Assembly: GCA_964633115.1 (NCBI GenBank) | Contig: CAZWEO010000001.1 | Span: 1 to 64,000, forward strand | Length of the DNA stretch: 64,000 nucleotides | Direction of reading: 5' to 3' | From: B30-G6 sp964633115 | GTDB lineage: Bacteria > Desulfobacterota > Desulfobacteria > Desulfobacterales > B30-G6 | In this document: in pieces, positions 26,023-34,767 of the stretch | Layout of the letters: each line of letters opens with the position of its first letter | Numbering within the stretch: position 1 is the stretch's first letter | Program-made: the position numbers and the translations under genes | The notes under the pieces: model-generated | Seen by the model: the letters and a program-made list of their open reading frames with translations, nothing else | The model's database searches: none | What the model was told of the DNA's origin: nothing

Positions 26023-27363
26023 ATGCGAGCTAAGCGCTACAGCCATACAAAATTATGGCTCGTTTTTATGATCTCAGTGATTATATCAACTGCGGGGGCA
26101 GGATTTTATCACAAACTGTCAGCCGACAGTGACGAAACCTATAAAGGCTTAAAAATATTTTCTGATGTTCTTGAAATCGTTCAGAAAAACTACGTAGACC
26201 CTGTTGAGTCGGAAGACCTTATCGAAAAGGCCATTCAAGGAATGGTCAGCAGTTTGGACCCTCACTCTGCCTTGCTACCACCCGAAGCCTACCAAGAACT
26301 GCGCATTGATACCGAAGGAAAATTCACAGGTATCGGAATACATGTAACCATGCGCGACGGTTTTGTCACGGTGGTATCGCCGATTGAAGGCACCCCAGCC
26401 TTTCGGGCCGGTGTCAAAGCCAGAGATAAAATCGTTAAAGTAGATGGTGCGGCTACGTCTGAACTAAGGGACGCTGTCAAAAAAATGCGCGGTCCCAAAG
26501 GAACCACGGTGGTCATTACAGTTCTGCGTGAAACCGAGCAAGAGCCCATCGATTTTACGCTCGTTAGAGACGTCATTCCGATCCGAAGTGTCAAGTCCAC
26601 CACATTAGAACCCGGATATGGATATATACGGATTACCAATTTCAGGGATAGTACCACCGATGATGTGGTTGCAGCTTTGGAGAAACTCGAACAAGACGAA
26701 TTGGGTCTCAAAGGTCTTGTTTTAGACCTCAGAGATAATCCTGGCGGTATCCTCTCACAGGCCATATCCGTATCTGATCTTTTTATTGACCAAGGAACTA
26801 TTCTGACCATAAAAGGACGGCTTGATAAGCACAACAATGTATATAAGGCTCGCAGTAACGACGTTCCCCGGGAATATCCCCTTATTGTTCTGGTAAACGG
26901 TGGCAGTGCCAGCGCCTCTGAGATTGTTGCCGGCGCACTTAAAGATCTTAATCGTGCGCTGCTGCTAGGAACCCAAACCTTTGGCAAAGGCTCGGTTCAA
27001 ACCGTTGAGTCCTTGAGAGACGGCTATGGGCTAAAATTTACCATTGCCCGATACTACACCCCCAGCGGACTGTCTATTCAGGCCACCGGAATTAAACCGG
27101 ATATTACGGTGCTCAAGGAAGAACAAAATATTGAAGATACATCCGAACCTTCAGCAGGCCTACTCAAGGAAAAAGACCTCAAAAACCATTTAAAATCCAA
27201 ACCCCTTGCAGATACGACCAAAAACGATCAGAATTCCCAAGGAGAACTATCAGAATCCGAGATGATACTTCAGGAAAATATCCGCCAAGACAACCAGGTA
27301 ACCCGCGCGCTTGAACTTCTAATTAGTTACGACATTTTCAAAGACATCTCGAATGCCAAGTAA
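26023..27363 (+). CDS. C-terminal processing peptidase (S41)
   Basis: A 446-residue CtpA/Prc-type serine protease. It has an N-terminal signal anchor, a PDZ domain (about 85-170; GIGIHVTMRDGFVTVV), and the S41 catalytic domain with the Ser in NGGSASASEIVAGALKD and the Lys in FGKGSVQT. AAAGGAGC precedes ATG 26023; a longer ORF start within envC is unlikely. It sits between EnvC-like and YibQ-like genes, consistent with control of cell-wall hydrolases by proteolysis. Confidence 0.93.
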   Translation: MRAKRYSHTKLWLVFMISVIISTAGAGFYHKLSADSDETYKGLKIFSDVLEIVQKNYVDPVESEDLIEKAIQGMVSSLDPHSALLPPEAYQELRIDTEGKFTGIGIHVTMRDGFVTVVSPIEGTPAFRAGVKARDKIVKVDGAATSELRDAVKKMRGPKGTTVVITVLRETEQEPIDFTLVRDVIPIRSVKSTTLEPGYGYIRITNFRDSTTDDVVAALEKLEQDELGLKGLVLDLRDNPGGILSQAISVSDLFIDQGTILTIKGRLDKHNNVYKARSNDVPREYPLIVLVNGGSASASEIVAGALKDLNRALLLGTQTFGKGSVQTVESLRDGYGLKFTIARYYTPSGLSIQATGIKPDITVLKEEQNIEDTSEPSAGLLKEKDLKNHLKSKPLADTTKNDQNSQGELSESEMILQENIRQDNQVTRALELLISYDIFKDISNAK

Positions 27364-28324
27364 GCGAACCAAGAAAAAACCTGCACCCCCCAAAAGAAAA
27401 AAGACAAAAAAAAATAATCGGTCCCGACAGTTTTTAAAAATTCCTGTTGGGCTGATTATTTTAACGGTCCTGGTCCTCATTGCTGGGATTCTAATTAATC
27501 ACATGTTGGTAAAACGGAGACCTCTGGCTCTTTTGGGTAATGAGGGCGGCAATGCCCGAGCTTACATACCCACACCCCAATTTGAAATTTATCCTCTTAA
27601 AGATATTCCGCGCCCTAAGCCAGAAAAAGTAACTACATTAACACCAGAAAACAGTTTGCCCCGGGTTGCGATTATTCTGGATGATATTGGTTACGATCGC
27701 GAAATCGTTACCAAATTTCTTTCCTTGAACTTGCCGCTTACCCTGTCGATGCTACCTAAAAGCCCATATGCAAGCAGCATCCTTGCTAACGCCCAAGAAC
27801 ACAATGTCGAAATTATGTTGCATCAGCCCATGGAACCCTTTGAATATCCGCGCGCTAATCCGGGTCCCGGTGCACTGCTGTCCAGTATGTCACCCGATAA
27901 ACTGGTTCAACAATTTATTCAGAATCTAGATGAAATGCCCTTTGTATCCGGGGTTAACAACCATATGGGCTCAAAAATGACAGCCAATGCCGCCCAAATG
28001 CGTCAATTATTTACGGTGATGAAACAACGGAATCTGTATTTTATCGATAGCCGCACAACCGAAAAAACCATTTGTCGGGATTCAGCAAATCTTTTACAGT
28101 TACCTTTTGGAGAGCGGGATATTTTTATCGACCATTTCCAAGACAATGAATTTATTAAAAAGCAACTTTTCCAGCTTGTCCGGATTGCAGAAAAACACGG
28201 TATTGCCATCGGAATTGCCCATCCCTACCGACGAACCTACAAGATTCTGCGTAATATGATGGCCGACATGAAGGAGAAGGTGCAGTTTGTGCCGGTTTCA
28301 GAAGTAGCTGAAGTTTCCGGATAA
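27353..28324 (+). CDS. divergent polysaccharide deacetylase (YibQ family)
   Basis: 323 residues: a very Lys-rich cytoplasmic tail, one TM (about 30-50) and a periplasmic NodB-like domain with RVAIILDDIGYD, IMLHQPMEP and GVNNHMGSKMT. This is the divergent polysaccharide deacetylase (DUF610/YibQ) family. In E. coli yibQ lies beside envC, the same company as here. Starts 11 bases before the ctp stop. The substrate is unknown; the conserved Asp and His suggest a metal-dependent activity on a cell-wall glycan. Confidence 0.88.
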   Translation: MPSKRTKKKPAPPKRKKTKKNNRSRQFLKIPVGLIILTVLVLIAGILINHMLVKRRPLALLGNEGGNARAYIPTPQFEIYPLKDIPRPKPEKVTTLTPENSLPRVAIILDDIGYDREIVTKFLSLNLPLTLSMLPKSPYASSILANAQEHNVEIMLHQPMEPFEYPRANPGPGALLSSMSPDKLVQQFIQNLDEMPFVSGVNNHMGSKMTANAAQMRQLFTVMKQRNLYFIDSRTTEKTICRDSANLLQLPFGERDIFIDHFQDNEFIKKQLFQLVRIAEKHGIAIGIAHPYRRTYKILRNMMADMKEKVQFVPVSEVAEVSG

Positions 28325-28334
28325 GCAGTTTTAT

Positions 28335-28392
28335 CGGTTGGTAAGAATACGTTCTGTTTCAAAGCGGCTTTAAAGGAGCAACCGTTTTTTTT
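28335..28392 (+). terminator. possible terminator after envelope operon
   Basis: CGGTTG (28335-28340) and CAACCG (28379-28384) followed by eight T residues (28385-28392). The arms are short and the loop is long, so this is a weak call, but position after the operon end is right. Confidence 0.35.
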
Positions 28393-28431
28393 CGAAGGTT
28401 CATATCATAAGGAACCTGCCTCACTAGCGGA

Positions 28432-28512
28432 GTGCCCTACCGGACTGATGATGTTTCCACAGCCCTCTCTTACTACCATACAGTATGATTTCATCATCAG
28501 TCCGGGGGGCAC
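28432..28512. repeat. long inverted repeat, about 21 bp arms
   Basis: Left arm 28432-28453 and right arm 28492-28512 share 14 perfect bp (CCGGACTGATGATG and its complement) plus GTGCCC / GGGCAC separated by a 1-2 base bulge. The 38-base interval carries no obvious ORF. A smaller AGGTTC / GAACCT hairpin lies at 28396-28417. The pair lies between convergent genes (yibQ-like and prmA), so it may be a transcript end structure or a small repetitive element. Confidence 0.65.
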
Positions 28513-28590
28513 AAATTCATGCTTGGATTGATATGTCCCTTCTAAAAAGACGGATGCTCCTTCTGACGATTGCTGAATTCTGTGTAGCCC

Positions 28591-29517
28591 TTATGAATCA
28601 TTCTTTTTACAAGCCATGGCTAGCCATTCATCTTTAACCCGTGTTTCAATCAGGCTTAAACCCTTTGATTGCATCTTTTCTGCGACTGCTGTCTGGTTGT
28701 CCTGATAGATGCCGGAACAAATCAGAACGGCATTGGCGGCCATGTACGGGTCGATGCTATCAAGAAGGCTCAAGATCGGCCCCGATAATATATTGGCCAC
28801 AATAAGATCAAAAGTGCTTTCCAAACCATCCGTCAAATTCCCAACGCCTACATCGAAGTGGCTGCTACTAATTTGATTTTGTTTTAGATTCGCTTTGGCG
28901 ATGTTTACTGCCATTTCATCATTATCGATGCCCACCAGCTTGCCGGCACCGAGTTTGGCCGCCGCAATCATCAAGATACCCGAACCTGTTCCAATGTCTA
29001 AAAAGTGACAGCCCTTGGACACGTATTTTTCAATGAGGCCGATGCACAATGCCGTTGTCGGATGGGTGCCGGTTCCGAAAGCCATGCCCGGATCAATTTC
29101 CAAGACAATTTCATTGGGTTTGGCAATATAGCCGCGCCAGGTGGGTTTAACCGTGATACGCGCTGTAATCGATTCAGGCCAGAAAAAGGCCTTCCAAGAC
29201 TCAGCCCAATCATCTTCCTGCATGTGCTGATAGCTGAGGGTGCATGGGAGTTTTTGTGTTTTTGCAAGCAAATCAATCCGGTCTTGAAGCAATTTCAGAT
29301 TGTTGCTTGCTTGGTGCGTATCAGGAAAATAGCCAATCACAGCATCTTGAAGCGGCTTAGGCACCGCATCCGCACCCCAGCCTTCCTCAGGATCAAGACG
29401 CGGATCCTCAATTTGGACCCCTTTAACACCCAGATCGTAAAATATATCTGTGATCACCTCGATTGCTTGGGGCTTATTGCCCGACAGGATCACAATTTTA
29501 GCCGCAATCCACTCCAT
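28591..29517 (-). CDS. prmA: ribosomal protein L11 methyltransferase
   Basis: A 308-residue PrmA: an N-terminal L11-binding domain, then the methyltransferase core with PGMAFGTGTHPTT, LDIGTGSGILMIAAAKLGA and DLIVANILSGPI. PrmA trimethylates ribosomal protein L11. ATG at 29517 shares its A with the stop of the preceding radical SAM gene, so the two are translationally coupled. A second, PrmA-like protein with a different N terminus is encoded at 37963-38778. Confidence 0.93.
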   Translation of the reverse strand: MEWIAAKIVILSGNKPQAIEVITDIFYDLGVKGVQIEDPRLDPEEGWGADAVPKPLQDAVIGYFPDTHQASNNLKLLQDRIDLLAKTQKLPCTLSYQHMQEDDWAESWKAFFWPESITARITVKPTWRGYIAKPNEIVLEIDPGMAFGTGTHPTTALCIGLIEKYVSKGCHFLDIGTGSGILMIAAAKLGAGKLVGIDNDEMAVNIAKANLKQNQISSSHFDVGVGNLTDGLESTFDLIVANILSGPILSLLDSIDPYMAANAVLICSGIYQDNQTAVAEKMQSKGLSLIETRVKDEWLAMACKKNDS

Positions 29518-30827
29518 TACCAAAGTTCCTTGGGCGGGTTAAAATAACCATAAGACAGGTGCGAAAATCTTTTTTGGATATGCTTGAGCAAATATCGAAT
29601 CCCCATGGGTTCACCACAAGAAGCCACTGCTTGCATAGCAGTTCCGTATCTTATGGGATCGTAATTTAGATTCCGCCATTGAATACGTTGAATCGGATAC
29701 TGACTTAAAAAAGCTACCAGGCTTTCAGCCTCTTCAGGGGAATCGGAAACACCCGGCATATTCAAGTAATTGATGGAGACATACAAACCCTTTTCCAAAG
29801 CAATCCGGATGGTTTCGATAACATCCTCAAATTCATAGCCCTTGGGTCGAAAATAGGCCTGATAGCATCGATCCCTAAAGCTGTTAATACTAATGCGCAC
29901 ACTATCGAGACCCGCTGCGATCATTTGCTTCATCACCTTGGGCAAACTACCATTGGTATTGAGATGAATGGTTCCCTTTGATGTTTTTTTGCGAATCAAT
30001 TTGATGGCAGGCACGACGGCATCAGCCGCTAGCAAAGGATCGCCCTCACAGCCCTGACCAAAGCTTACGATGGCTTTTGGGACAGCATGGATATGGACCA
30101 GAGCGACACCCGCAATTTCCTCTGGCGTTGGTGTAAATGCTATTCGTTCTTGGCTACAGGATATCCCATCCTGTTTCTGGAGAGATAAACAGCCCAAGCA
30201 GTCAGCATTACATATCCTTGCCGTTGGTAAGGGAGCTTCATATCGACCTAGAAAAAAATTTTTCCCTGCTGGGCAACCATAATTCAGAGCACAGCCTTCA
30301 AGATGTTGGCGCAGCCGGTTGTCTGGCAGTTTTTGACGTATTCTTAGGATACCTGCTTCAACCTTTTCAGTCTGCATCAAACGTAGATCCTGCCTTCTTT
30401 CCGGATCTACCTGCAACACGGCCGAGCGAAAACCACCTTGCAACCACCCCACGGCCCCATAGGAGAAAAGCGGTAGTGGTGCTGCCTCTGGATTGTCCTC
30501 GTAGGCACTGTTGTGAGTGATGATGTAGCCCGGTGAATTAAAGGCCGCTACGGGGTAGATCTTTTCTGAAACATCATAAGGATTGTGGCGCAGGGGCACA
30601 AATTGCTCGTTTTGGATATCATATAAAATCGGTATTCGATCAGGCAGAAACATCAACTCGCTACCATACGGCAATGACACCGCCTGGTTTTTCTTTAACG
30701 TTGTTAGCTGTTTTGCGCTCATACCCACCGCAGCATAACCGGCCAATTCGAAGATTTCCCCCTTTTGGTTGGCCACCACAGCTGTCAAACTGTTGAGATC
30801 TAAATTTGAACCTTGATCCGGTTTCAT
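29517..30827 (-). CDS. radical SAM protein of unknown function
   Basis: A 436-residue radical SAM protein whose cluster motif lies late, near residue 220 (CNADCLGC), after an unusual N-terminal region of about 210 residues. IVSFGQGCEGDPLLA and TIHLNTNGSLP are radical SAM core segments. An extra Cys-containing motif LNYGCPAGKNFF lies just before the core. The N-terminal part (VANQKGEIFELAGYAAVG) matches no domain I can name. It sits between mogA and prmA with one-base spacing or overlap, indicating one operon. Substrate unknown. Confidence 0.8.
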   Translation of the reverse strand: MKPDQGSNLDLNSLTAVVANQKGEIFELAGYAAVGMSAKQLTTLKKNQAVSLPYGSELMFLPDRIPILYDIQNEQFVPLRHNPYDVSEKIYPVAAFNSPGYIITHNSAYEDNPEAAPLPLFSYGAVGWLQGGFRSAVLQVDPERRQDLRLMQTEKVEAGILRIRQKLPDNRLRQHLEGCALNYGCPAGKNFFLGRYEAPLPTARICNADCLGCLSLQKQDGISCSQERIAFTPTPEEIAGVALVHIHAVPKAIVSFGQGCEGDPLLAADAVVPAIKLIRKKTSKGTIHLNTNGSLPKVMKQMIAAGLDSVRISINSFRDRCYQAYFRPKGYEFEDVIETIRIALEKGLYVSINYLNMPGVSDSPEEAESLVAFLSQYPIQRIQWRNLNYDPIRYGTAMQAVASCGEPMGIRYLLKHIQKRFSHLSYGYFNPPKELW

Positions 30828-30828
30828 T

Positions 30829-31335
30829 TCAACCTGTGATGATGTGCTTCAAAATATGTCCCAGTTCTGGAAAGATTAATTGCGTACAGGCTAGTTTGCA
30901 GGCTTTGAGGCTTCCAGGCATGCAAAATACGGCCGCATCTTTCACAATACCGGCTGTTGCCCGGGACATAATGGCGGCGGAATCGATCTTTTCGAAACTT
31001 AAATAAGCAAACAATGGGCCAAAGGCAGTTAGCTCCTTATCAAACATGGGTGTGATAGCTTCAATCGTGACATCCTGAACACTGATTCCAGAACCACCGG
31101 TTACCAGTACCACCTGGGCACCTGAAAACTGTATGGCTTTCGAAACTGCGCGCACAATATGCCTTTTGTCATCAGTTACGACCAGATGTTCAATTATATG
31201 ATGACCTTCCTTTTCGGATCGCTTTTTAATCCACTGGCCGCTGGCATCATCCTTTATGGAACGCGAACTCGATACCGAAATAACCGCAATTTTAAGTGCT
31301 TTGGGCGCACCTTTTTTATGCTCTCTAGTTCCCAT
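30829..31335 (-). CDS. MogA/MoaB family molybdopterin adenylyltransferase
   Basis: A 168-residue protein with the MoCF_biosynth fold: IAVISVSSSR, LVTGGSGISVQDVT (substrate loop), and RATAGIVKDAAVFCMPGSLKACKLA. MogA/MoaB adenylates molybdopterin before metal insertion. The diagnostic GTG loop reads GGSGI rather than GGTGI. Divergent from mobA-moaE-moaC, so the Moco genes are clustered on both strands. Confidence 0.88.
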   Translation of the reverse strand: MGTREHKKGAPKALKIAVISVSSSRSIKDDASGQWIKKRSEKEGHHIIEHLVVTDDKRHIVRAVSKAIQFSGAQVVLVTGGSGISVQDVTIEAITPMFDKELTAFGPLFAYLSFEKIDSAAIMSRATAGIVKDAAVFCMPGSLKACKLACTQLIFPELGHILKHIITG

Positions 31336-31524
31336 CTGATCTCCTCAATATGAGTTTTTGCTGCTTCAGCAAACTCGAATTCAAATCGCTAGGTCTAAGC
31401 CGAAACCTAATTGGCAACAGTTGATATCGCGAACCTAAATCATAACTTAGAAGGCATCCATATGACAATCGTTAACCTGAATTGAACCAAATATTTCTTG
31501 ATCTGCGCCAATCTATTGCGGATC

Positions 31525-31584
31525 GAGGGTTCGCAAAAAGCCGCAACAGATCCATTGGTCTGCCGGTGTTTTTTGCGAACCCTC
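31525..31584. repeat. 15-bp perfect inverted repeat in Moco intergenic region
   Basis: GAGGGTTCGCAAAAA (31525-31539) and its exact complement (31570-31584) enclose 30 bases that can pair further (CAGA / TCTG). This lies within a 422-base gap between mogA/moaB (minus) and mobA (plus). Nothing else convincing is seen in the gap. It could be a regulatory RNA hairpin or a repetitive element; it does not resemble a complete tRNA. Confidence 0.65.
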
Positions 31585-31757
31585 CTCCATCAAGATCTCG
31601 GCACATCTCTACGGTAAAAATTGTTCAAATCAGGTTTAAATCACATGGAAATGCCTTGATTTTAAGTTGCTTGTCTTTTAATGTGTTCTTGGCTCAGGCA
31701 TCATTTGCCCTAACTTTGTATGAAGTTCGATATGATTGAGATAACCATACTTAAAGC

Positions 31758-32369
31758 ATGATTCAGCATAATTGTACCGGCATTTTACTAGCAGGAGGTG
31801 AAAGCAGACGATTCAAGGGTGCTGAAAAATCTAATCTGAAGGTTGGTAATCAACGCATCATTGACCGATTGATGGCTGTCTTTAAGGCCCTTTTTACCGA
31901 CATCATCATCGTATCCAATCAACCCCGAACGTTTCTTGAATGGGATGCACTCATCGTCACCGATATTTACAATACGCGCAGCTCGTTAACAGGTCTTCAT
32001 ACGGGCTTGTTCTATACCCAAAGCGAGCATGCATTCATAACTGCCTGTGACGCTCCTTTCTTGAACATCAATTTGGTTAACAAACTGCTTGGTTATATTG
32101 ATCACCAAACCGATGTGATCATTCCAAAAACAAAATTAGGCTATGAGCCGCTTTGTGCCATTTATTCGCGACGAATATTGCAGCCCGTTCAAAATGCTTT
32201 GGATCGACAGAAGCTTAAAATCAGTAGCTTATTTAGTCGGTTGGCTGTAAAGGAAATCCCGGAATCGGTCTTAAGAAAAATAGACCCGGATCTCATATCC
32301 TTTTACAATATCAATACCCCCGTAGATCTTGAATTGGCCAATAGGAAACTTGCAGACCATGGGAATTGA
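31758..32369 (+). CDS. mobA: molybdenum cofactor guanylyltransferase
   Basis: A 203-residue nucleotidyltransferase: GILLAGGESRRFKGAEKSNL is the N-terminal GTP-binding loop, and FITACDAPFLN contains the metal-binding Asp. MobA attaches GMP to molybdopterin to form MGD, used by formate dehydrogenases and other molybdo/tungsto-enzymes. It overlaps the following moaE-like gene by 11 bases. Confidence 0.9.
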   Translation: MIQHNCTGILLAGGESRRFKGAEKSNLKVGNQRIIDRLMAVFKALFTDIIIVSNQPRTFLEWDALIVTDIYNTRSSLTGLHTGLFYTQSEHAFITACDAPFLNINLVNKLLGYIDHQTDVIIPKTKLGYEPLCAIYSRRILQPVQNALDRQKLKISSLFSRLAVKEIPESVLRKIDPDLISFYNINTPVDLELANRKLADHGN

Positions 32370-32727
32370 ACAGCTGGTTCAGAAAATTAAAGCCCATCCG
32401 GAATATACCCAAGCCGGTATGATTCTTTGCCACAATGGGGTTGTGCGCAGCACTTCCCGTGATGGTCGCGTCGTAACCGGTCTTAGCGTACAAGTAAATC
32501 ATGAAATGTTGCAATCGATACTCAACACCCACAAAAAGGATCCCGGTATCATTGAGATCCTGGTGGAAATCAATGCGGACCAGAATCTTTCAGTGGGTGA
32601 TGATGTGATGTTCCTTGTTGTGGCGGGTGATATCCGCGAAAATGTATTGGCGACGCTCGAAAAAACGCTCAATGCCATTAAGACAACCGTTACCCATAAA
32701 ACTGAATTTTTCAAAGATACTCAATAG
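32359..32727 (+). CDS. MoaE-like molybdopterin synthase large subunit
   Basis: 122 residues resembling MoaE: GVVRSTSRDGRVVTGLSVQV aligns with the family GTVR region, VEILVEI...LSVGDDVMFLVVAG with the central beta-strands, and IKTTVTHKTEFFKD with the C-terminal Lys-containing active site. It is shorter than typical MoaE (about 150) and the second active-site region is weakly conserved. ATG 32359 overlaps mobA; moaC follows 13 bases later. The pathway context supports the call. MoaD was not found. Confidence 0.7.
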   Translation: MGIEQLVQKIKAHPEYTQAGMILCHNGVVRSTSRDGRVVTGLSVQVNHEMLQSILNTHKKDPGIIEILVEINADQNLSVGDDVMFLVVAGDIRENVLATLEKTLNAIKTTVTHKTEFFKDTQ

Positions 32728-32740
32728 AAAGGCTTTTATC

Positions 32741-33247
32741 ATGCCGGATTTTACGCATGTGGATAAAAAAGGACGCGTCCGAATGGTGGATGTTACCCCC
32801 AAAAAAGCATCGCTGCGCCAGGCCGAAGCCCAAGCAGTTGTCTGCATGCAACCTGAAACTTTGGATCGAATCAGCCAACATCAGGTGAAAAAGGGTAATG
32901 TGCTCGAAACCGCCCGAATTGCCGGAATTATGGCCGCCAAGAACACCGCCACCCTGATACCCATGTGTCACCCTTTAAATATCACGCATGCCCAAATCGA
33001 TTTTATGCCAGATAGTCAAACCAGCAGCATTCGTATCCAGTCCGCCATAAGCCTCGTCGGTCAAACCGGCGTAGAGATGGAAGCCTTAACGGCTGTGAGT
33101 ATCGCCGCATTGACCATTTATGACATGTGTAAATCATTCGATAAAAATATCTCAATTTCAGATATATGGCTGCTAAAAAAATCAGGTGGTAAGAGTGGTG
33201 ATTTTATTCGTGATCTCACTCCTGAAGGGAGTTCCTCATGCAGTTGA
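32741..33247 (+). CDS. moaC: cyclic pyranopterin monophosphate synthase
   Basis: A 168-residue MoaC: FTHVDKKGRVRMVDVTPK, KKGNVLETARIAGIMAAKNT, LIPMCHPLNITHAQIDF, and GVEMEALTAVSIAALTIYDMCK are all family signatures including catalytic Lys/His. MoaC acts after MoaA in making cyclic pyranopterin. ATG 32741 begins the recognisable family N terminus; a longer ORF reading through moaE is not credible. Its stop overlaps the rmuC start by 10 bases. Confidence 0.95.
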   Translation: MPDFTHVDKKGRVRMVDVTPKKASLRQAEAQAVVCMQPETLDRISQHQVKKGNVLETARIAGIMAAKNTATLIPMCHPLNITHAQIDFMPDSQTSSIRIQSAISLVGQTGVEMEALTAVSIAALTIYDMCKSFDKNISISDIWLLKKSGGKSGDFIRDLTPEGSSSCS

Positions 33248-34767
33248 GCTTGTCCCCCATTGAGCTCACGTTGCTTATCACTGCCGGCATTATTGTTGGC
33301 GGTTTTTTGGGATGGTTGCTGACGAAATTTCGACTGACCCCGCCGCTTGTAAAAACCAAGGCAGATCTTAACGCCCACCTGGAAACCATCGCTCAAAATC
33401 AAGCGACGATTGAGGAGCTGAAAGCCCGGCTAGAGGCATCCAATCATGAAATTAAGTCACTAACCCAGCAATTGCTTTCAGTTTCAGAGGAACGCTCAGC
33501 CGCTTTAAGTAAATTGGAACAAATGCCAACGCTTGAAGCCTCATTAGAAAAACGCAATCAGGATGTGACCGACCTGCAGAACAAAAATACCGAGCTAAAG
33601 AATAAGATTGCCGCCCTGGAAACCACTATTGAAAAAGAAACCAAGGCGTTTGAAGACAAAATTGCACTTCTTCAAGAGCTTCGCGTTAGCCTCACGGATA
33701 CCTATCAGGCCCTCTCTGCCAATGCGCTAAGACAAAATAACCAGGTCTTTATGGATCTTGCTAAATCAACCCTGTCGAAATATATCGACACAGCCAAAAC
33801 AGATTTTGCTGCCAGGGGCAAGGCGGTCAAAGACAGTGTTCTGCCGCTTGAGGACGCCCTTAAACGCTACGAAGAACATATTCAGGCCATGGAACGCTCC
33901 CGCGAAAAGGCCTATGGTGGCTTATCGGCTCAAGTGCAGTCACTCATCCAGACCCAAGACGTGCTGCAAAAAGAGACCGGTAAGCTCGTCAACGCTTTGC
34001 GGGTTCCCCATATTCGGGGAAGATGGGGTGAAATCACCCTTAGACGTGTGGCTGAGCTTAGTGGTATGCAGAATCATTGCGATTTCTATGAACAGGCCTC
34101 GGCTCGGTCTGAAGAGGGAATTTTACGACCCGACATGGTCGTTCATCTGCCAGGCCATCGTCAAATCATCATCGATGCCAAGGTTCCGCTTGTGGCCTAT
34201 ATTGACGCCTTGGAAACCAGCTCCGAAGAACACCGAGAAGAACATCTCGCCACCCATGCCAGGCATGTCAAAACCCATATTAACCAGCTCTCCCAAAAAG
34301 CCTATTGGACGCAGTTTCAACCAACACCTGAATTCGTGGTACTTTTCATACCCGGTGAAAACTTTTTTTCTGCGGCATTGGCCAAAGATCCCCAACTGAT
34401 CGAAATCGGTGTGCGTAAAAATGTTATCTTGGCAACCCCGACCACCTTGATATCCTTATTAAAAACGGTTGCTTTTGGATGGCAGCAAGAGCAATTGGCT
34501 GAAAACGCGAAAAAAATAAGTGAATTGGGTACAGAATTGTTCGAGCGTCTCGCCACCATGGGTCAGCATATTAACAACTTGGGACGCGATATCGAGCGCA
34601 CCACCCTAACTTACAATAAGGTTGTTGGCTCTTTGGAACGTAGGGTATTTAGCTCGGCCCGAAAATTCAAAGAACTTGGCATCACCCAAAAAGATGAAAA
34701 TAAAGACCTGACCATTGCCACGGTCGAAGCCACCACCCGAAAACTCAGTATGGATGATTCTGAATGA
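33238..34767 (+). CDS. rmuC: DNA recombination protein RmuC
   Basis: 509 residues: an N-terminal TM (about 8-28), a long coiled coil (about 35-135) and the RmuC nuclease-like core (about 200-430) with VPHIRGRWGEITLRRVAELS, DAKVPLVAYIDAL and FVVLFIPGENFFSAAL. RmuC limits DNA inversion and recombination at repeats in E. coli. It overlaps moaC and ends 4 bases inside mltA (ATGA). The neighbours do not suggest a direct functional link. Confidence 0.93.
   Translation: MQLSLSPIELTLLITAGIIVGGFLGWLLTKFRLTPPLVKTKADLNAHLETIAQNQATIEELKARLEASNHEIKSLTQQLLSVSEERSAALSKLEQMPTLEASLEKRNQDVTDLQNKNTELKNKIAALETTIEKETKAFEDKIALLQELRVSLTDTYQALSANALRQNNQVFMDLAKSTLSKYIDTAKTDFAARGKAVKDSVLPLEDALKRYEEHIQAMERSREKAYGGLSAQVQSLIQTQDVLQKETGKLVNALRVPHIRGRWGEITLRRVAELSGMQNHCDFYEQASARSEEGILRPDMVVHLPGHRQIIIDAKVPLVAYIDALETSSEEHREEHLATHARHVKTHINQLSQKAYWTQFQPTPEFVVLFIPGENFFSAALAKDPQLIEIGVRKNVILATPTTLISLLKTVAFGWQQEQLAENAKKISELGTELFERLATMGQHINNLGRDIERTTLTYNKVVGSLERRVFSSARKFKELGITQKDENKDLTIATVEATTRKLSMDDSE

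Noticed and set aside
31528..31540. GGGTTCGCA resembles a tRNA T-arm
   Set aside because: It is part of a 15-bp inverted repeat; no acceptor, D or anticodon arms are present.
31482..31739. 85-codon plus-strand ORF in the Moco intergenic gap
   Set aside because: It runs through the inverted repeat, has no ribosome-binding site and its translation resembles no protein family.
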